From positions 1 to 15,104 of the forward strand of contig JAKPUV010000139.1 of NCBI GenBank assembly GCA_029554925.1: a stretch of DNA of 15,104 nt, given 5' to 3'. The notes beneath the pieces are model-generated. The model was not told the origin of the DNA. It did no database searches and saw only the letters and a list, made by a program, of their open reading frames with translations. Shown here one piece after another: positions 8,153 to 14,423 of this stretch (position 1 is its first letter; the number at the start of each line of letters is the position of its first letter). Source of the stretch: Candidatus Hydrogenedentota bacterium (GTDB lineage: Bacteria; Hydrogenedentota; Hydrogenedentia; Hydrogenedentales; CAITNO01). A program made the position numbers and the translations under genes.

Positions 8153-8923
8153 TCAAAACTCCCGACGCGATAGTATGTCCCCGGACACCCCGATGACAAC
8201 CTCCTCCACCGGGACGGCGCTGCCCGCGCGCGCCCGCGCCTCCAGCGCCATCCGCAGGATGCCGCCGCAGCAGGGCACCTCCATGCGGGCCACCGTCACG
8301 CGCGGGGGGCGCGCGTGGCCGAAGAGGTCCGTCAGCTTCTCGACATAGCCCGACAGCTCGTCCAGTTTGGGGCAGGCGATGGCCAGCGCCTTTCCGGGGA
8401 GCAGGTCGGTGTGGAAGGCCCCGCAGGCGAAGGCCGCGCAGTCCGCCGCGAGCAGCAGTTCGGCCCCCTGGTACTGGGGCGCGTGGGGGCTGACCAGGTG
8501 CAGCTGCACCGGCCAGTGCCGCAGCGCCGAGGCGGGCGCGGCCCCGGTCGGGGTCGCCGGACGGGGCCCAAAGGTCCGGCTCATGGATCCCGGGCAGCCC
8601 CCGCCGTTCCCCCCCGAGGGGCACCCGGACGCCGCATGCGCAAAAGCGGTCGCTCCGGCGCCCGCCGCGGCGGGGGCCTGGGCGGCCACGGCCGCGGCGT
8701 GCACCGCTGCCTCGTCAAACGCGTCCGCTTCCCGTTGTTCTATCGTCAGGGCGCCGGTGGGGCATTCCCCGATGCAGGCGCCCAGCCCGTCGCAGAAACT
8801 CTCCCTCACCAGCCGCGCCTTGCCGTTCACCAGGGCGAGCGCCCCCTCGGCGCAGCCTGTGATGCAGTTGCCGCAGCCGTTGCACTTGTCCTCGTCTATG
8901 CGGATGATGTTCCGGACGGCCAT
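8153..8923 (-). CDS. Cys-rich 4Fe-4S ferredoxin-like protein, Hcp partner
   Basis: The 256-residue protein begins with a ferredoxin domain. Cluster 1 is regular: C14-X2-C17-X2-C20-X3-C24. In cluster 2 (FCDGLGACIGECP) only C44, C50 and C54 are present and Leu47 stands where the second Cys would be, which I believe is usual for this family. An Ala/Gly-rich linker (about 70-135) leads to a C-terminal domain with further conserved Cys: C162 and C167 in CAAFAC, C184 in ACPKLD, and C218-C219 in VPCCGG. Genes of this kind commonly accompany hcp, and electron delivery to Hcp is the natural inference. AGGAG lies 7 nt before the ATG. It is the first gene of the three-gene unit and carries the Fnr-type promoter. 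Confidence 0.9.
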   Translation of the reverse strand: MAVRNIIRIDEDKCNGCGNCITGCAEGALALVNGKARLVRESFCDGLGACIGECPTGALTIEQREADAFDEAAVHAAAVAAQAPAAAGAGATAFAHAASGCPSGGNGGGCPGSMSRTFGPRPATPTGAAPASALRHWPVQLHLVSPHAPQYQGAELLLAADCAAFACGAFHTDLLPGKALAIACPKLDELSGYVEKLTDLFGHARPPRVTVARMEVPCCGGILRMALEARARAGSAVPVEEVVIGVSGDILSRREF

Positions 8924-8966
8924 TTCGTGTCTCCTGTGGTTCGGCGTTTCCGCCGTGCATGACCAG

Positions 8967-8972
8967 AGTATG
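8967..8972 (-). promoter_or_regulatory. -10 box of the ferredoxin-hcp-methyltransferase unit
   Basis: Read on the minus strand, CATACT matches the -10 consensus at four of six positions and predicts transcription from an A at about 8960. The 37-nt leader contains CGGCG-GAAA-CGCCG (8942-8955), a small hairpin with a GNRA-type loop just before the ribosome site. The spacing to the Fnr-type site upstream is what supports this weak hexamer. Confidence 0.5.
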
Positions 8973-8994
8973 CCCCCTTTCCCGCCGGAGCGCC

Positions 8995-9008
8995 TTGACT
9001 TGGGTCAA
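8995..9008 (-). promoter_or_regulatory. Crp/Fnr-family operator (TTGAC-N4-GTCAA)
   Basis: TTGAC-TTGG-GTCAA is a perfect 5-bp inverted repeat with the 4-bp spacer of Fnr/Dnr/NnrR-type sites (Fnr consensus TTGAT-N4-ATCAA). Its centre (9001/9002) is 41.5 bp upstream of the start site predicted from the CATACT box, the standard class II activator position. The gene driven encodes an oxygen-sensitive nitrosative-stress enzyme system, which such regulators (Fnr, Dnr, HcpR) typically control. No regulator gene lies in the window. Confidence 0.7.
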
Positions 9009-9031
9009 GTGTTCGGAAAATAGGAAACGAT

Positions 9032-9124
9032 ATGGACGGAATGGACAAAATGGACGGCATGGACTGGGGAACTGTCTGGCGCAGGGCTCTTGTCCATACA
9101 GTCCATGCCGTCCATATCGTCCAT
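9032..9124. repeat. Inverted period-9 ATGGAC / GTCCAT repeat
   Basis: The left arm has four units, each ATGGAC plus three bases, starting at 9032, 9041, 9050 and 9059. The right arm has four GTCCAT units starting at 9092, 9101, 9110 and 9119, also 9 bp apart. ATGGACGGCATGGACTG (9050-9066) is exactly complementary to 9099-9115, a 17-bp perfect stem around a 32-nt loop. The rest of each arm can pair in shifted registers because of the period. It fills the space between two divergent promoters. The repeated ATG codons make a spurious in-frame extension of the gene at 9248. Confidence 0.75.
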
Positions 9125-9160
9125 TCACGCCGTGGCAGACCGCCGTCCCCGCATTTTCCC

Positions 9161-9190
9161 TTGCCGGATGCCCGCGCGGTGCGGTACCAT
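9161..9190 (+). promoter_or_regulatory. Sigma-70-like promoter for the membrane-protein pair
   Basis: TTGCCG (9161-9166) and TACCAT (9185-9190) are separated by 18 bp, each matching its consensus at four of six positions. A start near 9197 would leave a leader of about 50 nt before the GTG at 9248. Confidence 0.4.
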
Positions 9191-9247
9191 TGGGACAGGG
9201 GGCCGCATCAGGCGGCCTGTGTTCCGCGATTTCAGGGGTATCATTTC

Positions 9248-9832
9248 GTGCCAGAGAATTACGACCCGCTCAAGGCGGAGCGCATGCTCGAAGAGCAGGC
9301 GCGCAAGGAAAGCCTCAGCTTTCAGTCCCTCATCGAGGAGATGGGCGACCTTCCGGCCACCGAAGTGCGCCGGGAGGAGGGGGGGGGCGCGCCCGGCGCG
9401 CCGGACCGCAACCTCGCCACCGGATCCCTGGTGGACGCGGGTTTCCTCGGCATGGACGGCGGCACGATGCCCGGCGATGTGGACCAGCCCGCCGCGCCGC
9501 GCCGCAAACCGAACGAGAACGATTTCCGGGTGCTCACGGGCAGCAGCCCGAAACGCACGCCGATCTGGCTGCAGACCCTGCTGACGGGCGGCGCATCGGT
9601 GCTGCTGCTTCTGCCGGTGTCCGGAAAGTCCTCCGGATACGTCTATTACCAGCCCTGGTACTCCTACGGCGTCATGTTCCTGGCGGCGGTCACGGTGCTG
9701 TGGTCGCTCTACGGGGTCTACCGCGAGGAGGAGAACCGCGACCGCGCCCTTTGCGCCATCGGGCTGGTGCTGGGGCTGGCGGCGGCCGTCGGGGCCTGGC
9801 TGGTCAGCTCGCCCACGCCCCTGCCGAGATAA
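9248..9832 (+). CDS. Unknown protein with three membrane segments
   Basis: The 194-residue protein is not one I recognise. Residues 1-100 are hydrophilic, with a charged probable helix at 6-32 and a low-complexity Gly/Pro/Ala region around 40-90. Three hydrophobic segments follow at about 106-124, 139-158 and 166-187, with charged YREEENRDR between the last two. I place the start at GTG 9248 because AGGGG (9234-9238) lies 9 nt upstream and a promoter-like pair precedes it; the open frame to 9032 reads through the ATGGAC repeat and promoter. A run of nine G (9379-9387) lies inside the gene. A 36-residue membrane protein gene follows after 31 bp. Function unknown. Confidence 0.75.
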   Translation: MPENYDPLKAERMLEEQARKESLSFQSLIEEMGDLPATEVRREEGGGAPGAPDRNLATGSLVDAGFLGMDGGTMPGDVDQPAAPRRKPNENDFRVLTGSSPKRTPIWLQTLLTGGASVLLLLPVSGKSSGYVYYQPWYSYGVMFLAAVTVLWSLYGVYREEENRDRALCAIGLVLGLAAAVGAWLVSSPTPLPR

Positions 9833-9863
9833 CGCCGCCCCGGGGCGGAAGAAGGAAACCCCC

Positions 9864-9974
9864 ATGGACATCACCGCCGCCGACGTCATCGTCTTCTTCA
9901 CGACCTACAAGTGGTGGTTCTTCGCCCTGCTTCCCTTCGCCATCGTCATCGTCGTCCTCAAGCTCCGCGGGTAG
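9864..9974 (+). CDS. 36-residue single-span membrane protein
   Basis: ATG at 9864 opens a 36-codon frame ending TAG 9972-9974. The product has a short acidic N-terminus (MDITAAD), an aromatic stretch (YKWWFF, 15-20), a hydrophobic span to about residue 32, and a basic tail KLRG, so the C-terminus is probably cytoplasmic. AAGGAAA (9852-9858) is a good ribosome site 5 nt upstream. The gene follows the three-span membrane protein by 31 bp on the same strand and ends 12 bp before the convergent hydrolase gene. No family is recognisable. The good ribosome site, sensible membrane topology and operon position argue against chance. Confidence 0.65.
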   Translation: MDITAADVIVFFTTYKWWFFALLPFAIVIVVLKLRG

Positions 9975-9986
9975 GCGGACGGCCGC

Positions 9987-10817
9987 TCACGGCGCGGGCG
10001 TGTGCCGCAGGAGGAACTCCCGCAGCGGCTCCGTGTACGCCGGCCCGGAGGAGAACTTTCCCCCGCCGTGGCTGCCCGTGATCCGGGCGAAGGCTTTGGG
10101 CTCTTTCGCCGCGGCAAACAGCCGCTCCCCGTGCGCGAAGGGGATGGTGTCGTCGTCCGCGCTGTGCAGGACCAGCAGCGGCGCCCGGAAACCAGGCACC
10201 TTGTCTAGGTTGCGGAACCGGATGCGCGTCAGCAGCGGATGGGGCAGGAACGGAAGGGTGTCCCGCACCGCCTCGGGCACGGAGGTGAAGGTGCATTCCA
10301 GCACCACCGCCGCCGGCTGGACCTCGGCGGCGAGGTCCGAGGTCACCCCGCCGCCCATGGACGCCCCCGCCAGCACCACCCGCTCCGGCGGCACGCCGAG
10401 GGTTTCCGTGAGGTGCCGCCACACCGCCCGGATGTCGGCGTAGCACCGCCGCTCCGAGGGTTTCCCCGTGCTGAGGCCGTAGCCGCCGTAGTCGTAGAGC
10501 AGCACCGAGAACCCCAGGTCCCGGAAAATCCGCGCGTCGTCCAGATAGTGCGAGATGTTCTTGCCGCTGCCGTGGGAAAAGACCACCGCCCCGCGCGCGT
10601 TCTCCAGCGGGATCCACCAGCCGTGCGTGACGCCCCCCGGCACCTCCAGCCGGAACTCCTCAAAGGACCAGTCCAGGTCCGCCGGGGTCTCGAGAATCTC
10701 CGCCGTGCGCCCGTTGAACAGGATCGTCTCCTGAAAAAGCCACACGCCCCCGCAGAACGCCAGCGCCAGCGCCAGCACCAGAACCCCCGTCCACTTCGCC
10801 GCGCGCCGAATCCACAC
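9987..10817 (-). CDS. Membrane-anchored alpha/beta hydrolase (ABHD13/17, Bem46-like)
   Basis: The 276-residue protein starts with basic WIRR followed by one hydrophobic segment (about 9-28), a membrane anchor or uncleaved signal. The hydrolase fold has the oxyanion segment FSHGSGKN (80-87), the nucleophile elbow GASMGGG with Ser153, the acid D222 in HSADDDTIPF, and His250 in GSHGGG. The family hydrolyses esters, thioesters or amides; the substrate is not predictable. I choose GTG 10817 because AAGGAG lies 9 nt upstream; possible starts at 10865-10868 overlap a promoter -10 box and have no ribosome site. It lies 134 bp downstream of oppC on the same strand but seems to have its own promoter. 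Confidence 0.85.
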   Translation of the reverse strand: MWIRRAAKWTGVLVLALALAFCGGVWLFQETILFNGRTAEILETPADLDWSFEEFRLEVPGGVTHGWWIPLENARGAVVFSHGSGKNISHYLDDARIFRDLGFSVLLYDYGGYGLSTGKPSERRCYADIRAVWRHLTETLGVPPERVVLAGASMGGGVTSDLAAEVQPAAVVLECTFTSVPEAVRDTLPFLPHPLLTRIRFRNLDKVPGFRAPLLVLHSADDDTIPFAHGERLFAAAKEPKAFARITGSHGGGKFSSGPAYTEPLREFLLRHTPAP

Positions 10818-10863
10818 CGGAAGACACTCCTTTCCCGCCGCCGGCCCGTCCGGCGCGGGGCAC

Positions 10864-10893
10864 ATCAAACCACGCCGTTCCGGCCCCGGTCAA
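10864..10893 (-). promoter_or_regulatory. Sigma-70-like promoter of the hydrolase gene
   Basis: On the minus strand TTGACC (10893-10888, five of six) and TTTGAT (10869-10864, four of six) are 18 bp apart. A start near 10857 gives a leader of about 40 nt before the GTG start. This is the best -35 element in the window. Confidence 0.5.
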
Positions 10894-10908
10894 GCGGGGC
10901 GGACGGCA

Positions 10909-10926
10909 GCGGGCGGGATTGCCCGC
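10909..10926. terminator. Hairpin in the oppC-hydrolase gap
   Basis: GCGGGC (10909-10914), a 6-nt loop, and GCCCGC (10921-10926) form a 6-bp GC stem upstream of the hydrolase promoter and downstream of oppC. With the neighbouring palindrome it may end opp transcription. There is no T-run. Confidence 0.35.
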
Positions 10927-10934
10927 GCACTTTG

Positions 10935-10948
10935 CCCGGCGCGCCGGG
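10935..10948. terminator. Perfect 14-bp palindrome right after oppC
   Basis: CCCGGCGCGCCGGG is self-complementary throughout and lies 3 bp past the oppC stop codon. In RNA it would fold as a 5-bp stem with a CGCG loop. It may form part of a transcript end, or serve as a dyad binding site. Confidence 0.35.
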
Positions 10949-10951
10949 GGG

Positions 10952-11866
10952 TCAGTCCCTGGAGGTTCTCGGGTCGAGGGCGTCGCGGAGGCCGTCGCCG
11001 AGGGCGTTGAGGGCGAAGAGGGTGGCGGAGAAGGCGATGCTGGGGAAGAGGAGGAGCCAGGGGTACTCCTCCATGGTCTCGACGCCCTCCTTGATGAGGA
11101 GCCCCCAGGAGCTCATGGGCGGCTGCACGCCGAGGCCGAGGAAGCTGAGGGTGGCCTCGAGGAGCATGACGCGGGGCACGGTCAGGGTGGCGTAGATGAT
11201 GACGGGCCCGAGGGTGTTGGGCAGGATGTGGCGGACCAGGATGCGGGCGCGGCCGAGGCCGAGGGCGCGGGCGGCCTCGACGAACTCGCGCTCGCGCAGG
11301 GAGAGCACCTGCCCGCGCACGATGCGCGCCATGGTGAGCCACTCCACCGCGCCGATGGCCAGGAAGAGAAAGATGAAATTGCGCCCGAAGAAGACCATGA
11401 GGATGATGACAAACACGGTGTAGGGAAGGGCGTAGAGGATGTCCACGATCCGCATCATGAGGGCGTCGGCGCGGCCGCCCGCGAAGCCGGACACGCCGCC
11501 GTAGAGCACGCCGATCAGCAGGGACACGGCGGTGGCCGACAGCCCGATGAGCAGGGACACGCGGCCGCCCTGGAGCAGCCGCGCGAGGAGGTCGCGGCCG
11601 AGGGGGTCGGTGCCGAGCCAGTGCCCGGCGCGGGGGCCGACGGCGCCGAGGGCCGTGTCCTGGGCGTCGTAGGCGTGGGGGGCGGCCCACGGCCCCGCCA
11701 CCACCCCCGCGCCCACGGCGCACAGCACGAAGAGCGCCGCCACGGCGAGCCGGTTCACCCGGAGCCGCCGCCACGCGTCGCGCCAGAGCGAGGCGCGGCC
11801 GGCGGGGACCTCCTCCGGGACGGGGACGGCGGCGGGCGTTTCGGTGTCGCGGGGGGGCGCCGTCAT
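10952..11866 (-). CDS. oppC: Oligopeptide/dipeptide ABC transporter permease, OppC type
   Basis: The 304-residue inner-membrane permease has a long polar N-terminus (1-38, Pro-rich), a first membrane span at about 40-58, and the OppC hallmark HWLGTDPLGRD at 82-92. A BPD_transp_1 domain with about five further spans follows. The EAA loop that contacts the ATPase (EAARALG...LPN, about 197-217) is intact, so the protein should be able to dock an ATPase. It pairs with the OppB-type permease encoded 1 bp upstream to form the channel for a peptide-like substrate. Its neighbours are oppA and oppB, but no ATPase gene follows. A seven-base C/G run lies in the extreme N-terminal coding region. Confidence 0.93.
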   Translation of the reverse strand: MTAPPRDTETPAAVPVPEEVPAGRASLWRDAWRRLRVNRLAVAALFVLCAVGAGVVAGPWAAPHAYDAQDTALGAVGPRAGHWLGTDPLGRDLLARLLQGGRVSLLIGLSATAVSLLIGVLYGGVSGFAGGRADALMMRIVDILYALPYTVFVIILMVFFGRNFIFLFLAIGAVEWLTMARIVRGQVLSLREREFVEAARALGLGRARILVRHILPNTLGPVIIYATLTVPRVMLLEATLSFLGLGVQPPMSSWGLLIKEGVETMEEYPWLLLFPSIAFSATLFALNALGDGLRDALDPRTSRD

Positions 11867-11867
11867 G

Positions 11868-12785
11868 TCACAGCCCCCGCGCGCGCGGGTCGAGCCAGGC
11901 CTGGGCCAGGTCCGCCGCGAGGTTGAGCAGCGCCACGAGCGCCGCGTAGACGAGCACGGTGCCCGTGACCATGGTGTAGTCGCGGTTGAAGGCGGCCTCG
12001 ACGAACTCGCGGCCCAGCCCCGGCACCTGGAAGATGGTCTCGACGACGAAGGAGCCGGTGAAGAGCCCCGCCATGGCTGGACCGAGAAAGGCGACCACGG
12101 GCTGGATGCCGCCGCGCAGGGCGTGGCGCAGGAGGATGCGCGCCTCCGTGAGTCCCTTGGCGCGGGCGGTGCGGATGAAGTCCTGGCTGAGGGTCTCCAG
12201 CATGCCGCCGCGGGTCATGCGGGCGATGTAGGCCGCGTACATGGCCCCCAGGGTGACGGCGGGCAGGATCTTGTGGGCGGGCGTGATCCATCCGGCCACG
12301 GGCAGCCAGCCCATCCACAGGGAGAAGACCAGCGTGAGCAGCGGCCCCAGCACGAAGCCCGGCAGGCAGATGCCCAGCATGGCGGCGCTCATGACGCCGT
12401 GGTCCAGCAGGCTGTTGGGCCGCAGGGCCGCCAGCAGCCCCGCCCCCATGCCGATGGCCAGCGCCACGGCGAGGGCGTAGAGCCCGAGTTCCATGGACAC
12501 CGGCAGGCGCAGCACCACCCATTCCGTCACCGTGCGCCCCGTTTTCCGGTAGGACGGCCCCAGGTCGCCGCGCGCGGCGTCCCACAGGTAGTCGAGATAC
12601 TGCCGGTGCAGGGGGCGGTCGAGGCGGTAGAAGGCCTCGATCTGGGCCTGGGCCTTCGGCTCCAGGCGCTTCTCGGAGTCGAAGGGCCCGCCCGGCGCAA
12701 GGCGCACGAGGAAGAAGGTGATCGTGACCACGGCCAGCAGGACGGGGATGATCTCCAGGAGCCGCCGCAGGATGAACCCGGTCAT
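11868..12785 (-). CDS. oppB: Oligopeptide/dipeptide ABC transporter permease, OppB type
   Basis: The 305-residue permease starts with the typical OppB N-terminus (FILRRLLEIIPVLLAVVTITFFLVRLAPGGP) containing the first span. A large extracytoplasmic loop with YLDYLWDAARGDLGPSYR (63-80) and five further spans follow. The EAA-type loop IRTARAKGLTEARILLRHALR (204-224) and the QVPGLGREFVEAAFNRDY segment (253-270) are family hallmarks. The ATG at 12785 overlaps the oppA stop (ATGA), giving translational coupling, and no strong ribosome site is needed. The open frame extends upstream into oppA without family sequence. It forms the heterodimeric channel with OppC. Confidence 0.94.
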   Translation of the reverse strand: MTGFILRRLLEIIPVLLAVVTITFFLVRLAPGGPFDSEKRLEPKAQAQIEAFYRLDRPLHRQYLDYLWDAARGDLGPSYRKTGRTVTEWVVLRLPVSMELGLYALAVALAIGMGAGLLAALRPNSLLDHGVMSAAMLGICLPGFVLGPLLTLVFSLWMGWLPVAGWITPAHKILPAVTLGAMYAAYIARMTRGGMLETLSQDFIRTARAKGLTEARILLRHALRGGIQPVVAFLGPAMAGLFTGSFVVETIFQVPGLGREFVEAAFNRDYTMVTGTVLVYAALVALLNLAADLAQAWLDPRARGL

Positions 12786-14398
12786 TTCTGCGCCCCCCCG
12801 GGCTCCAGCCAGAGGTCCTGCCAGCGGAAGAGCCCCAGCATGTTCGGCTGGAACCCCCTCACCTCCGGGGCCATGAGGAAGGTCCAGGTGTAGTAGTAGA
12901 CCGGGATGACCGGGGCCTCGCCCAGGAGGATTTCCTCGGCCTGCTGGAGCAGCTCCAGGCGGCGCGCGGGGTCCACCTCGGCGTAGGACTCCCGGATCAG
13001 GCGGTCGTACTCCGGCGACGACCAGCCGCAGCGGTTGTTCCCGCCGCCCGTCAGGAAGCATTCGAGGAAGTTCACCGGGTCCACCACGTCGCCCACCCAC
13101 GACGACCGGGCCACGGTGTAGTCCAGGGTGTTCATCGAGCTGAGGTAGACCTTCCAGTCCTGGTTGAGCAGGCGGGCGTCCACGCCCAGATGCTCGCGCC
13201 ACATGCGCTGCACGGCCTCGGCGATGGTCTTGTGGGCCTCGCTCGTGTTGTAGAGGATGTCCACCGGGGGCATCCCCTCCCCGCCGGGAAAGCCCGCCTC
13301 CGCCAGCAGGGCGCGCGCGGCCGCCGGGTCGAAGTCCACCCGCGCGCGGGAGGTGTACCCGGCGGTGTCCGGCGGCACCAGGCTCCCCGCCGGGAGCTCG
13401 CCCGACTTCATGACATGGGCGGCGATCTCCCCGCGGTCCAGCGCCAGCGCCAGGGCGCGCCGCACGCGGCGGTCGGTGAAGGGCGGCTTGGTGACGTTCA
13501 CGCGGTAGAAGTACACCCCGAGATAGGGGTGGATCCGGAGCTGTTCGGGGTGCTCGCGCCGGTACACGGGGATGCGGTGCATGGGCACCGTGGCGGTGAG
13601 GTGCAGGTTGCCCGCGCGGAAGGTGCGCTCCTCCGTCTGGAGGTTGTCAATGGGATGGAAGGCCACGGCGTCGGGCTTCACGGCGGCGGCGTCCCAGTAG
13701 TGCGGGTTGCGCACCACCTGGATCAGCTCGTTCGGCTGCCAGTCCCGCAGGAGGAAGGGCCCGTTGCCCACGAGGCTCCCCGGACGGCTCCAGGCGGTGG
13801 CCCGCTCGTCCATCGCGCCGAACTTCTCCACCACATGGCGCGGCACGGGGTACCACGCGCAGTGCGACTGCATGGAGAGGAAGTAGGGGGTGGGGTGCTC
13901 CAGCGTCACCACCAGCGTGAGCGGGTCCGCCGCCCGGACGCCCACGGTGGAGAAGTCGTCCGTGTCCCCGGCGTTGTAGGCCTGGGCGCCCCGGATGCAG
14001 TGGAGCAGGTAGGCGTACTCGGCGGCCAGCCGCGGCGACAGCATGCGCCGCCAGGACCACGCGAAATCCTCCGCCGTCAGCGGCGCGCCGTCGGACCATT
14101 TCCCCCCGGACCGAAGATGAAAGGTGTAGGTCAGGCCGTCGGGGGACACGTCCCAGGACGCCGCCGCGCCCGGCACGGGGTCCAGCGTGGCGGGGTCCAC
14201 CCCGGCCAGCCCCTCGAACAGCGAGCAAAGCACGCGGTGCTCCGCCACCCCGGTGACCTGCTGGGGGTCGAGGTCCTGAACCTCCGCGCCGTTGCCCGCC
14301 TTGATCACCATGCCGGGCAGCTCCGGCGGCGGGTTGCACGAGCAGCCCGCCAGCAGCAGGGCGGCGGCAAGCAGCGTCTTTGCGGGACCCGGCCTCAC
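12782..14398 (-). CDS. oppA: Oligopeptide-binding lipoprotein, OppA type
   Basis: The 538-residue product is an SBP_bac_5 solute-binding protein. A short hydrophobic leader ends in the lipobox LLAGC with Cys19 as the lipidated residue, so it is probably membrane-tethered outside the cytoplasm. YTFHLRSGGKWSDGAPLTAEDF (91-112) is the family signature region, and the C-terminal lobe ends PVIPVYYYTWTFL...LWLEP. I choose GTG 14398: AAAGGAA lies just upstream, and starting there gives a proper lipoprotein signal, whereas the upstream extension is Arg-rich nonsense. The peptide-binding domain length is close to OppA of enteric bacteria. The gene follows the flavoprotein gene by 25 bp and overlaps oppB. 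Confidence 0.93.
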   Translation of the reverse strand: MRPGPAKTLLAAALLLAGCSCNPPPELPGMVIKAGNGAEVQDLDPQQVTGVAEHRVLCSLFEGLAGVDPATLDPVPGAAASWDVSPDGLTYTFHLRSGGKWSDGAPLTAEDFAWSWRRMLSPRLAAEYAYLLHCIRGAQAYNAGDTDDFSTVGVRAADPLTLVVTLEHPTPYFLSMQSHCAWYPVPRHVVEKFGAMDERATAWSRPGSLVGNGPFLLRDWQPNELIQVVRNPHYWDAAAVKPDAVAFHPIDNLQTEERTFRAGNLHLTATVPMHRIPVYRREHPEQLRIHPYLGVYFYRVNVTKPPFTDRRVRRALALALDRGEIAAHVMKSGELPAGSLVPPDTAGYTSRARVDFDPAAARALLAEAGFPGGEGMPPVDILYNTSEAHKTIAEAVQRMWREHLGVDARLLNQDWKVYLSSMNTLDYTVARSSWVGDVVDPVNFLECFLTGGGNNRCGWSSPEYDRLIRESYAEVDPARRLELLQQAEEILLGEAPVIPVYYYTWTFLMAPEVRGFQPNMLGLFRWQDLWLEPGGAQK

Positions 14399-14423
14399 AG
14401 GTGTTCCTTTCCCCCCCGGGGGG

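Noticed and set aside
5775..8348. 857-codon plus-strand open frame opposite the methyltransferase and hcp
   Set aside because: It is antisense to hcp, whose cluster ligands are all present; the composition (Val, His, Gly, Arg, Ala-rich) is typical of a GC-driven antisense frame.
8085..8624. Upstream extension of the hcp frame into the ferredoxin gene
   Set aside because: No family sequence is present, whereas ATG 8084 begins the conserved Hcp N-terminus with a ribosome site.
9032..9247. N-terminal extension of the three-span membrane protein beginning MDGMDKMDGMD
   Set aside because: The extension is translated ATGGAC repeat followed by promoter-like sequence; a ribosome site and GTG at 9248 give a more sensible start.
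10959..11926. Plus-strand open frame opposite oppC
   Set aside because: It is antisense to a permease with an intact EAA loop and OppC signature; no independent support.
12786..13202. 139-residue upstream extension of oppB
   Set aside because: It lies wholly within oppA and has no transporter sequence; the ATGA overlap start matches the family N-terminus.
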